Positions 1-6,502 of a stretch of DNA of 8,610 nucleotides are shown one piece after another. Positions within the stretch are counted from its first letter, which is position 1; every line of letters begins with the position of its first letter. The notes beneath the pieces were generated by a model that was not told where the DNA came from, ran no database searches, and saw only the letters and a list, made by a program, of their open reading frames with translations. Position numbers and translations under genes: made by a program. The DNA comes from Bacteroidota bacterium (lineage in GTDB: Bacteria; Zhuqueibacterota; Zhuqueibacteria; Zhuqueibacterales; Geothermadaptataceae). The stretch is taken from positions 1 through 8,610 of the forward strand of contig DRLW01000497.1 of NCBI GenBank assembly GCA_011375275.1, written 5' to 3'.

Positions 1-1310
1 CCGATGTGCTTATTCAGTGAGTCGGGGAAAAAAGTCTTTTGTTGAGAAATTTCTTTGCGTTCTTCCGGGGTAAAAAGGCGGATTTCGCCGAACGCGCCGT
101 CATAACCCGCAGCGATGTGTACGTCGCCGGTACGCATCCGGCGTATCCCCTCGGCAACGACCGGGCCGGCAAGCCTGCTGATATCCTCAAGCGGCGCATC
201 CTGCAAAACGTACAGCTCATTACCGGTTTTTGCCAGCAAATGCTGAAAAAGCCCCTGCACCTTTTTCGAATTCACCCCGACACCGATGGCATCTGATATG
301 ATTTCCGGCAGCGGGATCAGGCTGAAATACGGCCGCCAGCGGGCAGATTTCTCCCCTTCCTCACGATCCGCGAGTTCTTCGACGCGCGCCAGCACACCAA
401 CCGTTACCGGCTGACCGCACTCCGGGCAAAGGCCGCCGGCAGCGATGGTCTCGCGCGGTTGCATGCGTGTCTGGCATTTGCGGTGGCCATCGAGATGGTA
501 TTTCCCTTCTTCGGGAAAGAACTCAACCGTGGCGATCAGCCCGGGATCATCCGGATCAGAAAGCGCGCTGTATATAGAGGGGTAAGACAGCTCGGTATCG
601 TAAACCGTGGCCTCGCGCGCCAGTTTTTGCGGGGAATGTGCGTCTGAATTGGAGACCAGAATGTAGGGATCGAGCTGACTCAGACGCCAGTTCATCGGCG
701 GGTCGGAAGACAGCCCGGTCTCAACCGCAAAAATGTGACTGCTGAGATCACCGAAGCAATCTTCCATACGGTCAAAGCCACTCCTGGAGCCGAGGGCAGA
801 GAACCACGGCGTCCAGATGTGCGCGGGTATGAGATAGGCCAGCGGGTCTGTTTCAAGGACAATTTCGAGTAAATCACGCGAATCCAGCCCGAGAATGGGA
901 CGACCATCAGATCGGATGTTTCCGATGCTCTCCATGCGCGCCTGAAAATTCAGCGCGGCCTCAAAATGCGGCATAAAAACGACGTTGTGAACTTTGCGCA
1001 CACGGCCCAGACGCTTATAAATATTGGAAATTTCCACGGTCAGCATGAAACGCACTTCGCCTTCGCACGCTGAAGGCACTTCTTTCTGCACGTCCCGGGC
1101 GTATTCCGCTTTCAGGCGATAGAGACCCTCTTCTGCAGGCTCGAGTTTTTCCTGCAACTCATCAAGCCAGCCGGGGTGCACGCAATCGCCGGTACCGACG
1201 ACCTGAATGCCCTTGAGCTGAGCCCATTTATACAAGTGTTCCAGGTTGAGATTCTTGCTGGTCGCACGGGAATAATAGGAGTGCAGATGCACATCAGCAT
1301 AAAATTTCAT
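1..1310 (-). CDS. Endonuclease Q family PHP-domain DNA repair nuclease, partial (3' end outside window)
   Basis: The reading frame opens at ATG 1308-1310 and stays open for 436 codons to the window edge, so the C-terminus is missing. Reading the minus strand gives MKFYADVHLHSYYSRATSKN at the start, a typical PHP phosphoesterase opening with metal ligands H8 and H10. Further likely PHP ligands are D42/H45 (TGDCVHP), E93, H115, H164 and the SDAH motif (D223, H225). A zinc-finger insertion follows, with YHLDGHRKC (C279) and CPEC (C295, C298), then GVLARVEELADR at 305-316, which is highly characteristic of endonuclease Q. Known family members nick DNA 5' of deaminated bases (uracil, hypoxanthine, xanthine) and abasic sites. 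Standalone EndoQ proteins are about 420 residues, so an open frame at 436 suggests a C-terminal extension. Relatives annotated in many bacteria are fused to a UvrD-type helicase; that part would lie outside this window. A weak AGGA Shine-Dalgarno lies at 1322-1325, 11 nt before the start. Family assignment is confident; the fusion is inference. Confidence 0.9.
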   Translation of the reverse strand, partial: MKFYADVHLHSYYSRATSKNLNLEHLYKWAQLKGIQVVGTGDCVHPGWLDELQEKLEPAEEGLYRLKAEYARDVQKEVPSACEGEVRFMLTVEISNIYKRLGRVRKVHNVVFMPHFEAALNFQARMESIGNIRSDGRPILGLDSRDLLEIVLETDPLAYLIPAHIWTPWFSALGSRSGFDRMEDCFGDLSSHIFAVETGLSSDPPMNWRLSQLDPYILVSNSDAHSPQKLAREATVYDTELSYPSIYSALSDPDDPGLIATVEFFPEEGKYHLDGHRKCQTRMQPRETIAAGGLCPECGQPVTVGVLARVEELADREEGEKSARWRPYFSLIPLPEIISDAIGVGVNSKKVQGLFQHLLAKTGNELYVLQDAPLEDISRLAGPVVAEGIRRMRTGDVHIAAGYDGAFGEIRLFTPEERKEISQQKTFFPDSLNKHI

Positions 1311-1449
1311 CGATCGGCATTTCCTGTGTCTGAAAATTTCGCAACTATCGCTCTGGTAAACCGGCTTTCCGGAACACCCGTTCTACGGCAGGATGTTTTC
1401 TTGCCATCCGCTATCCCCTGGGGTGAGTTGCCTCTGCTCCCCCATCCAG

Positions 1450-1553
1450 GCACGTGCCCAAAAAGATGAAATTCCGTCACCGCGCTTCGCCGGGGCGGAA
1501 TGACAGTTGCCGGTATGCAGGCCTGGCCCCATTTGCTGGGTTGACCGGATACC
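1450..1553. repeat. Degenerate, left-truncated copy of the palindromic repeat (copy A)
   Basis: This segment aligns by eye with the right-hand halves of the two copies at 1856-2302. Shared pieces in order are a CACGTGCC-AAAAGATGA-ATTCCG stretch, a hairpin whose arms are ATTCCG (1471-1476) and CGGAAT (1496-1501), a TGCCGG box, TTTGCTG (1532-1538), and a right end GGTTGACCGGATACC resembling GTTAACTGGATACC of copy C. The left palindrome and left end are absent or unrecognisable, so I read this as an older remnant. Confidence 0.65.
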
Positions 1554-1855
1554 CTGGCTGCGCAAGGGGTTACTTTCAAAAAAATCAGGTCAGTATGAGG
1601 TCCTGCGGGTGGGGAGACAACCTGAAAAACTCAACAAACTTCACGACCGGAAACGATCGATTGCCGAGCAGTGAGCCGGGCAGACATCAAAAGCAAATTT
1701 TTTCACGTCGTGCGACTATCCATGCGCAAAACGCTTATTTATGAAAAAATCGGAACAGGGGAAATGCTACAAATTGTGTGACAGAATAGCAAGAAGAAAG
1801 CAACGCGGGCTGTTGTACGGCAAAGAAACAGGCTGATTTATCGCACCGAACTTCT

Positions 1856-2072
1856 GGCTATCCACTTAACTTCAGCACGGTTGCATCTTTTCACCAGACC
1901 ACCTCACCACAGCACCTGCCTGCACCAGAGCTGTCATTCCGATGTCCGTCCAGCGGAAGACCGGAATCCCCCAGACTCTGGCACGGGCCCGAAAAGATAA
2001 GATTCCGGCACGGCGCTGCGCTTGGCCGGAATGACACATGCCGGGATCTGAGCCAGACCCGATACGCTGTCT
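1856..2072. repeat. Palindromic repeat element, tandem copy B (REP/BIME-like)
   Basis: Copy B begins with GGCTATCCACTTAAC and runs for about 217 bp until copy C begins with the same sequence. It carries two palindromes: the first with arms ATTCCG (1936-1941) and CGGAAT (1962-1967), the second with arms ATTCCGGC (2002-2009) and GCCGGAAT (2025-2032). The outer flanks read TCATTCCG on the left and CGGAATGA on the right, so the doublet is itself an inverted arrangement, as in bacterial interspersed mosaic elements. Near its right end CCAGAC and GTCTGG form another short inverted repeat at about 2053-2074. The first palindrome is more degenerate than in copy C. No transposase is encoded. Confidence 0.8.
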
Positions 2073-2302
2073 GGTTATCCAGTTAACTCAGCACGGATGC
2101 ATCTTTTCAACAAGACCGTCTGACAACAGCACGTGCCTGCACCAGAACTGTCATTCCGGTTTCCCCGCAGGGGAAGACCGGAATCTCCCAGACTCTGGTA
2201 CGTGCCAGAAAAGATGAGATTCCGGCACTGCGCTTCGCTTGGCCGGAATGGCACATGCCGGGATCTGAGCCGGGCCCGGTTTGCTGTGTTAACTGGATAC
2301 CC
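2073..2302. repeat. Palindromic repeat element, tandem copy C, with inverted terminal sequences
   Basis: Copy C is the best preserved copy. It starts with GGTTATCCAGTTAAC and ends with GTTAACTGGATACCC; the 12-bp cores at 2076-2087 and 2288-2299 are exact reverse complements. Inside, the first palindrome is a near-perfect hairpin: ATTCCGGT + TTCCCC (2153-2166) pairs with GGGGAA + ACCGGAAT (2170-2175 and 2177-2184) around a 3-nt loop with one bulged base. The second hairpin has arms ATTCCGGC (2219-2226) and GCCGGAAT (2242-2249). Such non-coding, palindromic, terminally inverted units are typical of REP/BIME or MITE families mobilised in trans. I cannot name the family from sequence alone. Confidence 0.8.
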
Positions 2303-2353
2303 GGGGATACGCTGAGGTAACCGCATAGCCTGGCACCGAGCGGCATTGAACAG

Positions 2354-2405
2354 AAAACAAAAAGCCCCGGCTTTCACTGTCTGTACTTTTGTGAAAGGCG
2401 GGGCT
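2354..2405 (-). terminator. Rho-independent terminator downstream of the SH3-parvulin gene
   Basis: On the minus strand AGCCCCGCCTTTCAC (2405-2391) pairs with GTGAAAGCCGGGGCT (2377-2363), giving a 15-bp stem with one mismatch and a 13-nt loop, followed directly by a T-rich run (TTTTGTTTT, about 2362-2354). It starts 23 nt after the stop codon of the gene at 2429-2974. It is correctly oriented to end transcripts from that gene and any read-through from genes further upstream. Confidence 0.92.
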
Positions 2406-2428
2406 GCAACTGAGTCGCGCGCCGGTGA

Positions 2429-2974
2429 CTATTTTATTCTCTTGAACAGATGATAGCCGATGTTGCTTTTGATCACCGAAGACAGCTCACCCGGCTTGAT
2501 GGCCAGAATAGCTTCCTCGATTACCGGTGCGAAATCACCCTTATAAAACTCTCCAAGGTCGCCGCCGCGCGCAGCCGTAGCTGCGTCGATGGAGTGTTCT
2601 TTGGCCAGCTCCTTGAAGTCAGCGCCGTTTTTCAGGCGTGCGAGAATATCCGCTGCTTCCTTCTCTTCCTTGACGACAATCATCAGAGCACGATAGGAAG
2701 CACCGGCGAGTTTTTCGCGCCGTCCGGTCAGGGACTCCTTCCAGATATACCCGGTGGTGTACACCTTCGTCCATTTTTCCGAATCTTCCAACACCACCAG
2801 TTGTGTCCCTTTATTGACACTACCGATTTTTTCCCCGTTGGGTTCGTTGCGTATATTGGCCGAGCCGACCACGACATAGACAACTTTGCCTTTGTAAAAT
2901 GTCTCTCCCGCGATCAAGCCGAGGGTAATTGAAAGTGCGACGCCGATTACCAAACCGATTGCAAGTTGTTTCAT
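2429..2974 (-). CDS. Membrane-anchored protein with bacterial SH3 domain and parvulin-like (PpiC) domain
   Basis: The 181-residue product has a short basic start and a hydrophobic segment at about residues 4-22 with no lipobox cysteine and no clear signal-peptidase site, so it is probably a signal anchor holding an extracytoplasmic protein. Residues 30-82 look like a bacterial SH3 domain (GSANIRNEPNGEKIG, then GYIWKESL). Residues 94-181 match the parvulin rotamase fold: FKELAKEHSID, the GGDLGEF motif at 137-143, and the C-terminal GYHLFKRI with H175. The usual first-strand HIL motif reads YRALMIV here, so the N-terminal active-site histidine is absent. Isomerase activity is therefore doubtful, and a chaperone or binding role is an alternative. 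The start is supported by GGAGAG at 2979-2984, 4-6 nt before the ATG. The gene lies 117 nt after the M14 peptidase gene and is followed by a strong terminator. Substrate unknown. Confidence 0.85.
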   Translation of the reverse strand: MKQLAIGLVIGVALSITLGLIAGETFYKGKVVYVVVGSANIRNEPNGEKIGSVNKGTQLVVLEDSEKWTKVYTTGYIWKESLTGRREKLAGASYRALMIVVKEEKEAADILARLKNGADFKELAKEHSIDAATAARGGDLGEFYKGDFAPVIEEAILAIKPGELSSVIKSNIGYHLFKRIK

Positions 2975-3002
2975 TCCTCTCTCCGAAAAGTTTACCTGTA
3001 TT

Positions 3003-3031
3003 ATTTTAGTATGCCTGTTGATTGTCCGAAA
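3003..3031 (-). promoter_or_regulatory. Possible promoter of the SH3-parvulin gene
   Basis: In the AT-rich 117-nt gap before the gene, the minus strand has TAAAAT (3008-3003), one mismatch from the -10 consensus. At 17-nt spacing only a poor -35 (TTTCGG, 3031-3026) is found. The composition contrasts with the flanking coding DNA, but this is a weak call; transcription could simply continue from upstream. Confidence 0.25.
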
Positions 3032-3091
3032 ATTTCCGCTCGTACCAAAGCTTATATTTCATCACGCCTGATCGTTGAGCGGGCGCACCGG

Positions 3092-4408
3092 TTACCTGCC
3101 GGCGGTTCTGTGCAAATATACAGTAAAATTCGTTTTTGCGCCACTGTTAACTTTCACATCTTTGCGCACATAGGGTTGATAGCCTTCGCGGAAAAAAGAA
3201 ACTGTGTACCTCCCCGGCTGCAGAATCCGCTCAAAACGCCCCCATACAGGTTCAGAGACCCGCGCGGCAACATAGCCTGCCTCCAGCCCCTGAACGCGGA
3301 TTTCACAGACCAGCGGTTGCCCGGTTGCGGCATCGAGCACATGCCCGCCGATGCCTTCAAAAAGCACGGCCCGGCCCAACACTTCGACTGCCTGCCAGAG
3401 CTGCATTTCAATGCGCTGCAGGTCTGCAACCGGAGGGAACCATGTCGTACCAATTTCCAGAATATAGTCGAGCGCGCGCAGGCGGCCATACATCCACACT
3501 GAGCTCTGGCCGGCACGGCCATTCAAGGGCCAGATTCTGTACGCCGTTCCATCTGACTGCTTGCGCATCACCTGTCCCAGCCGTTGCGCCAGGGTGATGA
3601 TCATCTTCTGATCCGGAGGCGGGTAAAAATTCCCCCAGGGATAGAGCACCGCTTCGCCATAGCTGTGCAAAGACAACCCGGCAGCGATATTTTCTCGCAG
3701 AGCCAGCTTCTGCACAGCAGCAACTTCCGGCTCTGAACCCGGGTGATCGCCGCGGTAAAACCAGCTCAACGGCTGCACGCCATCGCCATCCTGCCAATTA
3801 AAATCGTAGTTGCGGTTCAAGTCCACCCCATCGACGCTGGGATTCATGCGGCCGTCACCATCATTGTCGCGCATGTTTTTTCGCCACCATGGCATGCTGA
3901 ACTCATGCTCATGCATGTACCGGTAGCCGTCCGGATTGACCACCGGAACAAACCAGATCGCGAGGTTATCAAGCAGCATCCGGCTGGCCGGTGAGTTCGG
4001 GTACGTTGTGAGCAGACTCTCGGCAACAGCGATAGCAGCGAGCATGCCGGCTGGCTCGCGCGCGTGGTGCAGCGCTGTAATCAGCAGGGTACTCTCATCT
4101 TCTCGTGTATGGGCATTGTCACTGAGTTTAATAGCCAGCAAAGGCAACTTCAGCGTCGCGCTGTGGCCGATGGTATCGAGACGGGCTAAGTGCGGATGGT
4201 GGTTCACCAGGGTAATGATACGGCGATTGATGCTGTCCAGCGAAGGGTAATGGGCAGGGATGGTACTCACGCCCGGACGGTCGGCAGATACGTGAAACAC
4301 CGGATTTCCGCTCTGCGCATAGGCCCGGGCAGACAGCAGAACTGCACCTGAAAACACGTACGGTAAAATACTCCGGCAGGAAGGCAAGACGCGCAATGGA
4401 ATATTCAT
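3092..4408 (-). CDS. Secreted zinc carboxypeptidase, family M14, with C-terminal carboxypeptidase regulatory-like domain
   Basis: The 438-residue product removes C-terminal residues from peptides by the M14 mechanism. A signal peptide is visible: arginines near the start, a hydrophobic core at about 14-26, and an AYA site predicting cleavage after residue 31. The catalytic domain (about 52-345) contains the zinc motif HHARE (H115 and E118), the third ligand in SLHSYG (H248), substrate-binding N198-R199 in GVDLNRNYDFNW, and the general-base glutamate in YILEIGTTW (E318), so it should be active. A DNDGDG stretch (181-186) resembles a calcium-binding loop. Residues about 354-435 (GGHVLDAATGQPL through the FTVYL end) form the beta-sandwich carboxypeptidase regulatory-like domain. 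The codon before the ATG is an in-frame TGA, which fixes the start at or after 4408, yet no Shine-Dalgarno is evident. It lies 45 nt downstream of the unrecognised 170-residue gene and could be co-transcribed. It most likely supplies peptides or amino acids outside the cell or in the periplasm. Confidence 0.93.
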   Translation of the reverse strand: MNIPLRVLPSCRSILPYVFSGAVLLSARAYAQSGNPVFHVSADRPGVSTIPAHYPSLDSINRRIITLVNHHPHLARLDTIGHSATLKLPLLAIKLSDNAHTREDESTLLITALHHAREPAGMLAAIAVAESLLTTYPNSPASRMLLDNLAIWFVPVVNPDGYRYMHEHEFSMPWWRKNMRDNDGDGRMNPSVDGVDLNRNYDFNWQDGDGVQPLSWFYRGDHPGSEPEVAAVQKLALRENIAAGLSLHSYGEAVLYPWGNFYPPPDQKMIITLAQRLGQVMRKQSDGTAYRIWPLNGRAGQSSVWMYGRLRALDYILEIGTTWFPPVADLQRIEMQLWQAVEVLGRAVLFEGIGGHVLDAATGQPLVCEIRVQGLEAGYVAARVSEPVWGRFERILQPGRYTVSFFREGYQPYVRKDVKVNSGAKTNFTVYLHRTAGR

Positions 4409-4453
4409 TCAGTATCGAAAAATTGTTCGGTTTTCCCGATTTCCCATGTTTCC

Positions 4454-4966
4454 TTACACTTTTTCTTCGGGCCGCACAGCAGCGAGGTCATCGATAACGC
4501 GGATGAAGCTATCGACCGGCAAAATGAAGTTTTCCTGCTTTCGGGATGCAGCCTTGCCTTTGTAGCGCCGCATGGTGATCGTCCGGCCCTGTTGCAGCAG
4601 CAGCTCGAAATAGTGCACGTGTTCGCCTTCAGTGCTGGGCGGCTGGCTGCGCACCTGAGCGATCTGCCGGCCATCATCGAGTTCGATCAGGGCCAGCCGT
4701 TCGGGGAGGTAAGCAACGCGTTTCAGCAGTTCTTCCGCCTGCTTGCGCAGCGCCTCGCTGTCGTGCAGACCGCTGTCAAAAGATACCGCAATTTCACGCA
4801 CCACGAAGCTGTATTTATCGCTGTCCGGCACGATCACCTGCGCCGTGACACCGAGCCGTGGCTCATCCTGGCGCCATGTCGTGCCACCCTTTGCAGGAGA
4901 AGCGGTCTGATCTGAGTTCTCACGCCAGCGAGTAATTTTTTTCGCGAGTTTTTTACCAAGAGTCAT
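4454..4966 (-). CDS. Unrecognised 170-residue protein encoded next to spoVR
   Basis: I do not recognise a family. The product is soluble (no signal peptide or membrane segment), lacks cysteine, and starts with a basic amphipathic stretch (MTLGKKLAKKITRWRE). A flexible polar segment at about 17-36 is followed by what looks like a small alpha/beta domain: strands around 38-46 and 52-63, a charged helix at about 68-85 (EALRKQAEELLKRV), strands around 91-106, 116-125 and 128-136, and a C-terminal helix around 151-163. An excellent AGGAGG ribosome site (4972-4977) lies 5 nt before the ATG, and the gene starts 21 nt after the spoVR stop, so it is almost certainly translated and co-transcribed with the PrkA-YeaH-SpoVR module. 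Context suggests an accessory role in that pathway; this is inference only. Confidence 0.8.
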   Translation of the reverse strand: MTLGKKLAKKITRWRENSDQTASPAKGGTTWRQDEPRLGVTAQVIVPDSDKYSFVVREIAVSFDSGLHDSEALRKQAEELLKRVAYLPERLALIELDDGRQIAQVRSQPPSTEGEHVHYFELLLQQGRTITMRRYKGKAASRKQENFILPVDSFIRVIDDLAAVRPEEKV

Positions 4967-4971
4967 GATAG

Positions 4972-4977
4972 CCTCCT
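4972..4977 (-). promoter_or_regulatory. Strong ribosome binding site for the unrecognised SpoVR-linked gene
   Basis: The minus strand reads AGGAGG followed by 5 nt and ATG, a full-consensus Shine-Dalgarno at good spacing inside the 21-nt gap after spoVR. It fixes the start at 4966 and argues that this short unrecognised frame is a real gene. Confidence 0.85.
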
Positions 4978-4987
4978 GTCATTTGTT

Positions 4988-6499
4988 TCACTCTGCTTTA
5001 ACCGGTTCCGCTTTATCCAGTTCCTTAACCGTATGCTCGCTGCCATCAAAAGTCAGCAATGATTTTTTCCCGCCGATGACTGTCTCCAGATTGACGGGAC
5101 GAGACCACAGTTTCTGCAGATTGTGCAGCGTATCCTGCGCCTCGTTGATATTCAGGTCAATGCCCTCGTGGCGATGTTTCAGATACAGCTCTCCCCTGTT
5201 TAAGTAATTCTTATCTTCCACAAAAATAAAAGGTTGCCCCCAATTCGTCAGTGAGAATAACAGCTTTTGCTTGATCACCTGAAATTCACGGTCGGAAATA
5301 TGATAGTAGCCACTGCCCGCATCATATTCATAGGCAAACAGCTTCTGCTCCATGACGAATTCCGGCGTCAGAAACGCGTCGATGAACATGACATCGTTGT
5401 ACATTGCGCGCACTTCAAAAATCTTCTGCCGGCCGAGGCCGAGCTGTTTGTCCCAGTTTGCTTTCTCGCGATAATCGTCGCACTCTTCATACTCCTTGCC
5501 GAAACGCCCTTTATCCCACCGCTCTTCGATGTCTTTGAACAACTCCACACCGAGTTTATAGGGATTGAGCTGCCCCGGCGAAGTCGCCACTGTGCCCGAA
5601 TGGTGGTCTGCATAATCGATGACTTCTGAATCGCTGAGGATTTTCGACGTCATCATTTTCGAGTGCCAGTAGGTTGCCCACCCTTCGTTCATGATCTTGG
5701 TCTGCCCCTGCGGCGCGAAATAATAGGCTTCATCGCGGATGATGCTGAGAATATCGTACTGCCAGTTCTGCAGCGGAGCGTGATCGAGCAGAAAGGCGAG
5801 TACATCGCGCTGCGGCTCGGCAGGCACGCGCATTTTGCTCTCCTGCTCCTTAGCCCAGCTCTCCTGTTGTTTTTTCAGGACCTCCGGCGGGTTGATATAC
5901 TGCTCCATATACTCTTTATCACTGCGGAAACGGAACCGCTCGACTGGATGCTCGTTCGTGGCCGCGCCATTTTGCTCCGAGCTTTCAGGCGAGGTCCGAA
6001 AAACACTGTGCGGATCGATGAGATTCTCGATCGACAGGCAGCAGTCGATGAAATCTTCGACAACTTCATGCCCGAACCGGTCGATGTAGCGCTGCACGCG
6101 GATAGCGTGATTGGCCATAACATCCATCATCTTGCGGTTGGTTTTTGAAAAAAACAGATTGTTCTTAAAAAAATCGCTATGGCCATAAACATGCGCGATC
6201 ACCAGTTTCTGATCGACCATGGCGTTGCTTTTCATCAGATAAGCGTAGCAGGGATCATTGTTGATCACCATTTCGTAGATTTTCGACAGCCCCCACGAGT
6301 AACTCTTGGACAGCTCCTCGTACTCCATGCCGAATCGCCAGTGCGGGAAACGCGTCGGGAAACCACCGTATGCCGCAAAAGCATTGACCTCGTCATAGTC
6401 AACCAATTCGAAGATCGTTTCAAAAAAATCCAGCCCATAGTCAATCGCGTAGGCGCGGATTTCATCTTTGATCGCTGCCATTTCCGCTGTCAAGTTCAT
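4988..6499 (-). CDS. spoVR: SpoVR family protein (YcgB-like)
   Basis: The 503-residue product is a full-length SpoVR/YcgB family member (usually about 470-510 residues) with no membrane segments. Family hallmarks are visible: FPHWRFGMEYEEL at 51-63, YEMVINNDPCYAYL at 75-88, HVYGHSDFFKNN at 103-114, NEGWATYWH at 271-279, HHSGTVATSPGQLNPYKLG at 299-317, and RAMYNDVMFIDAFLTPEF at 364-381. SpoVR affects spore cortex formation in Bacillus subtilis, but the family is widespread in non-sporulating bacteria (E. coli YcgB), and its biochemical activity has not been established as far as I know. Conserved histidines and glutamates (H103, H107, E257, E272, H279, H299/H300) suggest a metal centre; this is inference. 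The start lies only 3 nt after the yeaH stop, with an AAGGG-like sequence in the 3' end of yeaH, so translation is probably coupled. A divergent, charged insert at about 165-230 separates the two conserved halves. Confidence 0.95.
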   Translation of the reverse strand: MNLTAEMAAIKDEIRAYAIDYGLDFFETIFELVDYDEVNAFAAYGGFPTRFPHWRFGMEYEELSKSYSWGLSKIYEMVINNDPCYAYLMKSNAMVDQKLVIAHVYGHSDFFKNNLFFSKTNRKMMDVMANHAIRVQRYIDRFGHEVVEDFIDCCLSIENLIDPHSVFRTSPESSEQNGAATNEHPVERFRFRSDKEYMEQYINPPEVLKKQQESWAKEQESKMRVPAEPQRDVLAFLLDHAPLQNWQYDILSIIRDEAYYFAPQGQTKIMNEGWATYWHSKMMTSKILSDSEVIDYADHHSGTVATSPGQLNPYKLGVELFKDIEERWDKGRFGKEYEECDDYREKANWDKQLGLGRQKIFEVRAMYNDVMFIDAFLTPEFVMEQKLFAYEYDAGSGYYHISDREFQVIKQKLLFSLTNWGQPFIFVEDKNYLNRGELYLKHRHEGIDLNINEAQDTLHNLQKLWSRPVNLETVIGGKKSLLTFDGSEHTVKELDKAEPVKAE

Positions 6500-6502
6500 A
6501 GG

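Larger units (their letters stand above)
1311..2428. other. Gene-poor intergenic region with repeats
   Basis: This stretch of about 1.1 kb separates the 5' end of the EndoQ-family gene from the 3' end of the SH3-parvulin gene. I see no credible coding region: the open frames here run through the palindromic repeats and encode the low-information peptides such repeats typically give. It contains one degenerate repeat copy (about 1450-1553), two tandem copies (1856-2302) and a terminator at 2354-2405. The parts at 1311-1449 and 1554-1855 hold nothing I recognise. The promoter of the EndoQ-family gene should lie somewhere in 1311-1450, but I cannot pick convincing -35 and -10 boxes. Confidence 0.7.

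Noticed and set aside
1856..2302. CRISPR array
   Set aside because: The repeat unit is about 217 bp with only two tandem copies and no short repeat-spacer periodicity; it is a palindromic interspersed element.
2075..2377. Open frames of 60-100 residues on both strands across the repeats (for example 1307-1579, 1454-1744, 2075-2377, 2107-2346)
   Set aside because: They follow the palindromic repeats, overlap each other on both strands, encode Arg/Gly/Ser-rich peptides typical of translated REP-like sequences, and have no convincing ribosome sites.
2450..2932. Plus-strand open frames opposite the SH3-parvulin and M14 genes (also 2966-3502)
   Set aside because: The minus strand encodes recognisable domains along the same interval; these are antisense shadows.
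4414..4441. Possible terminator after the unrecognised gene (minus strand TCGG-GAAAA-CCGA followed by ACAATTTTT)
   Set aside because: The stem is only 4 bp, too weak to call a terminator; read-through into the M14 gene is as likely.
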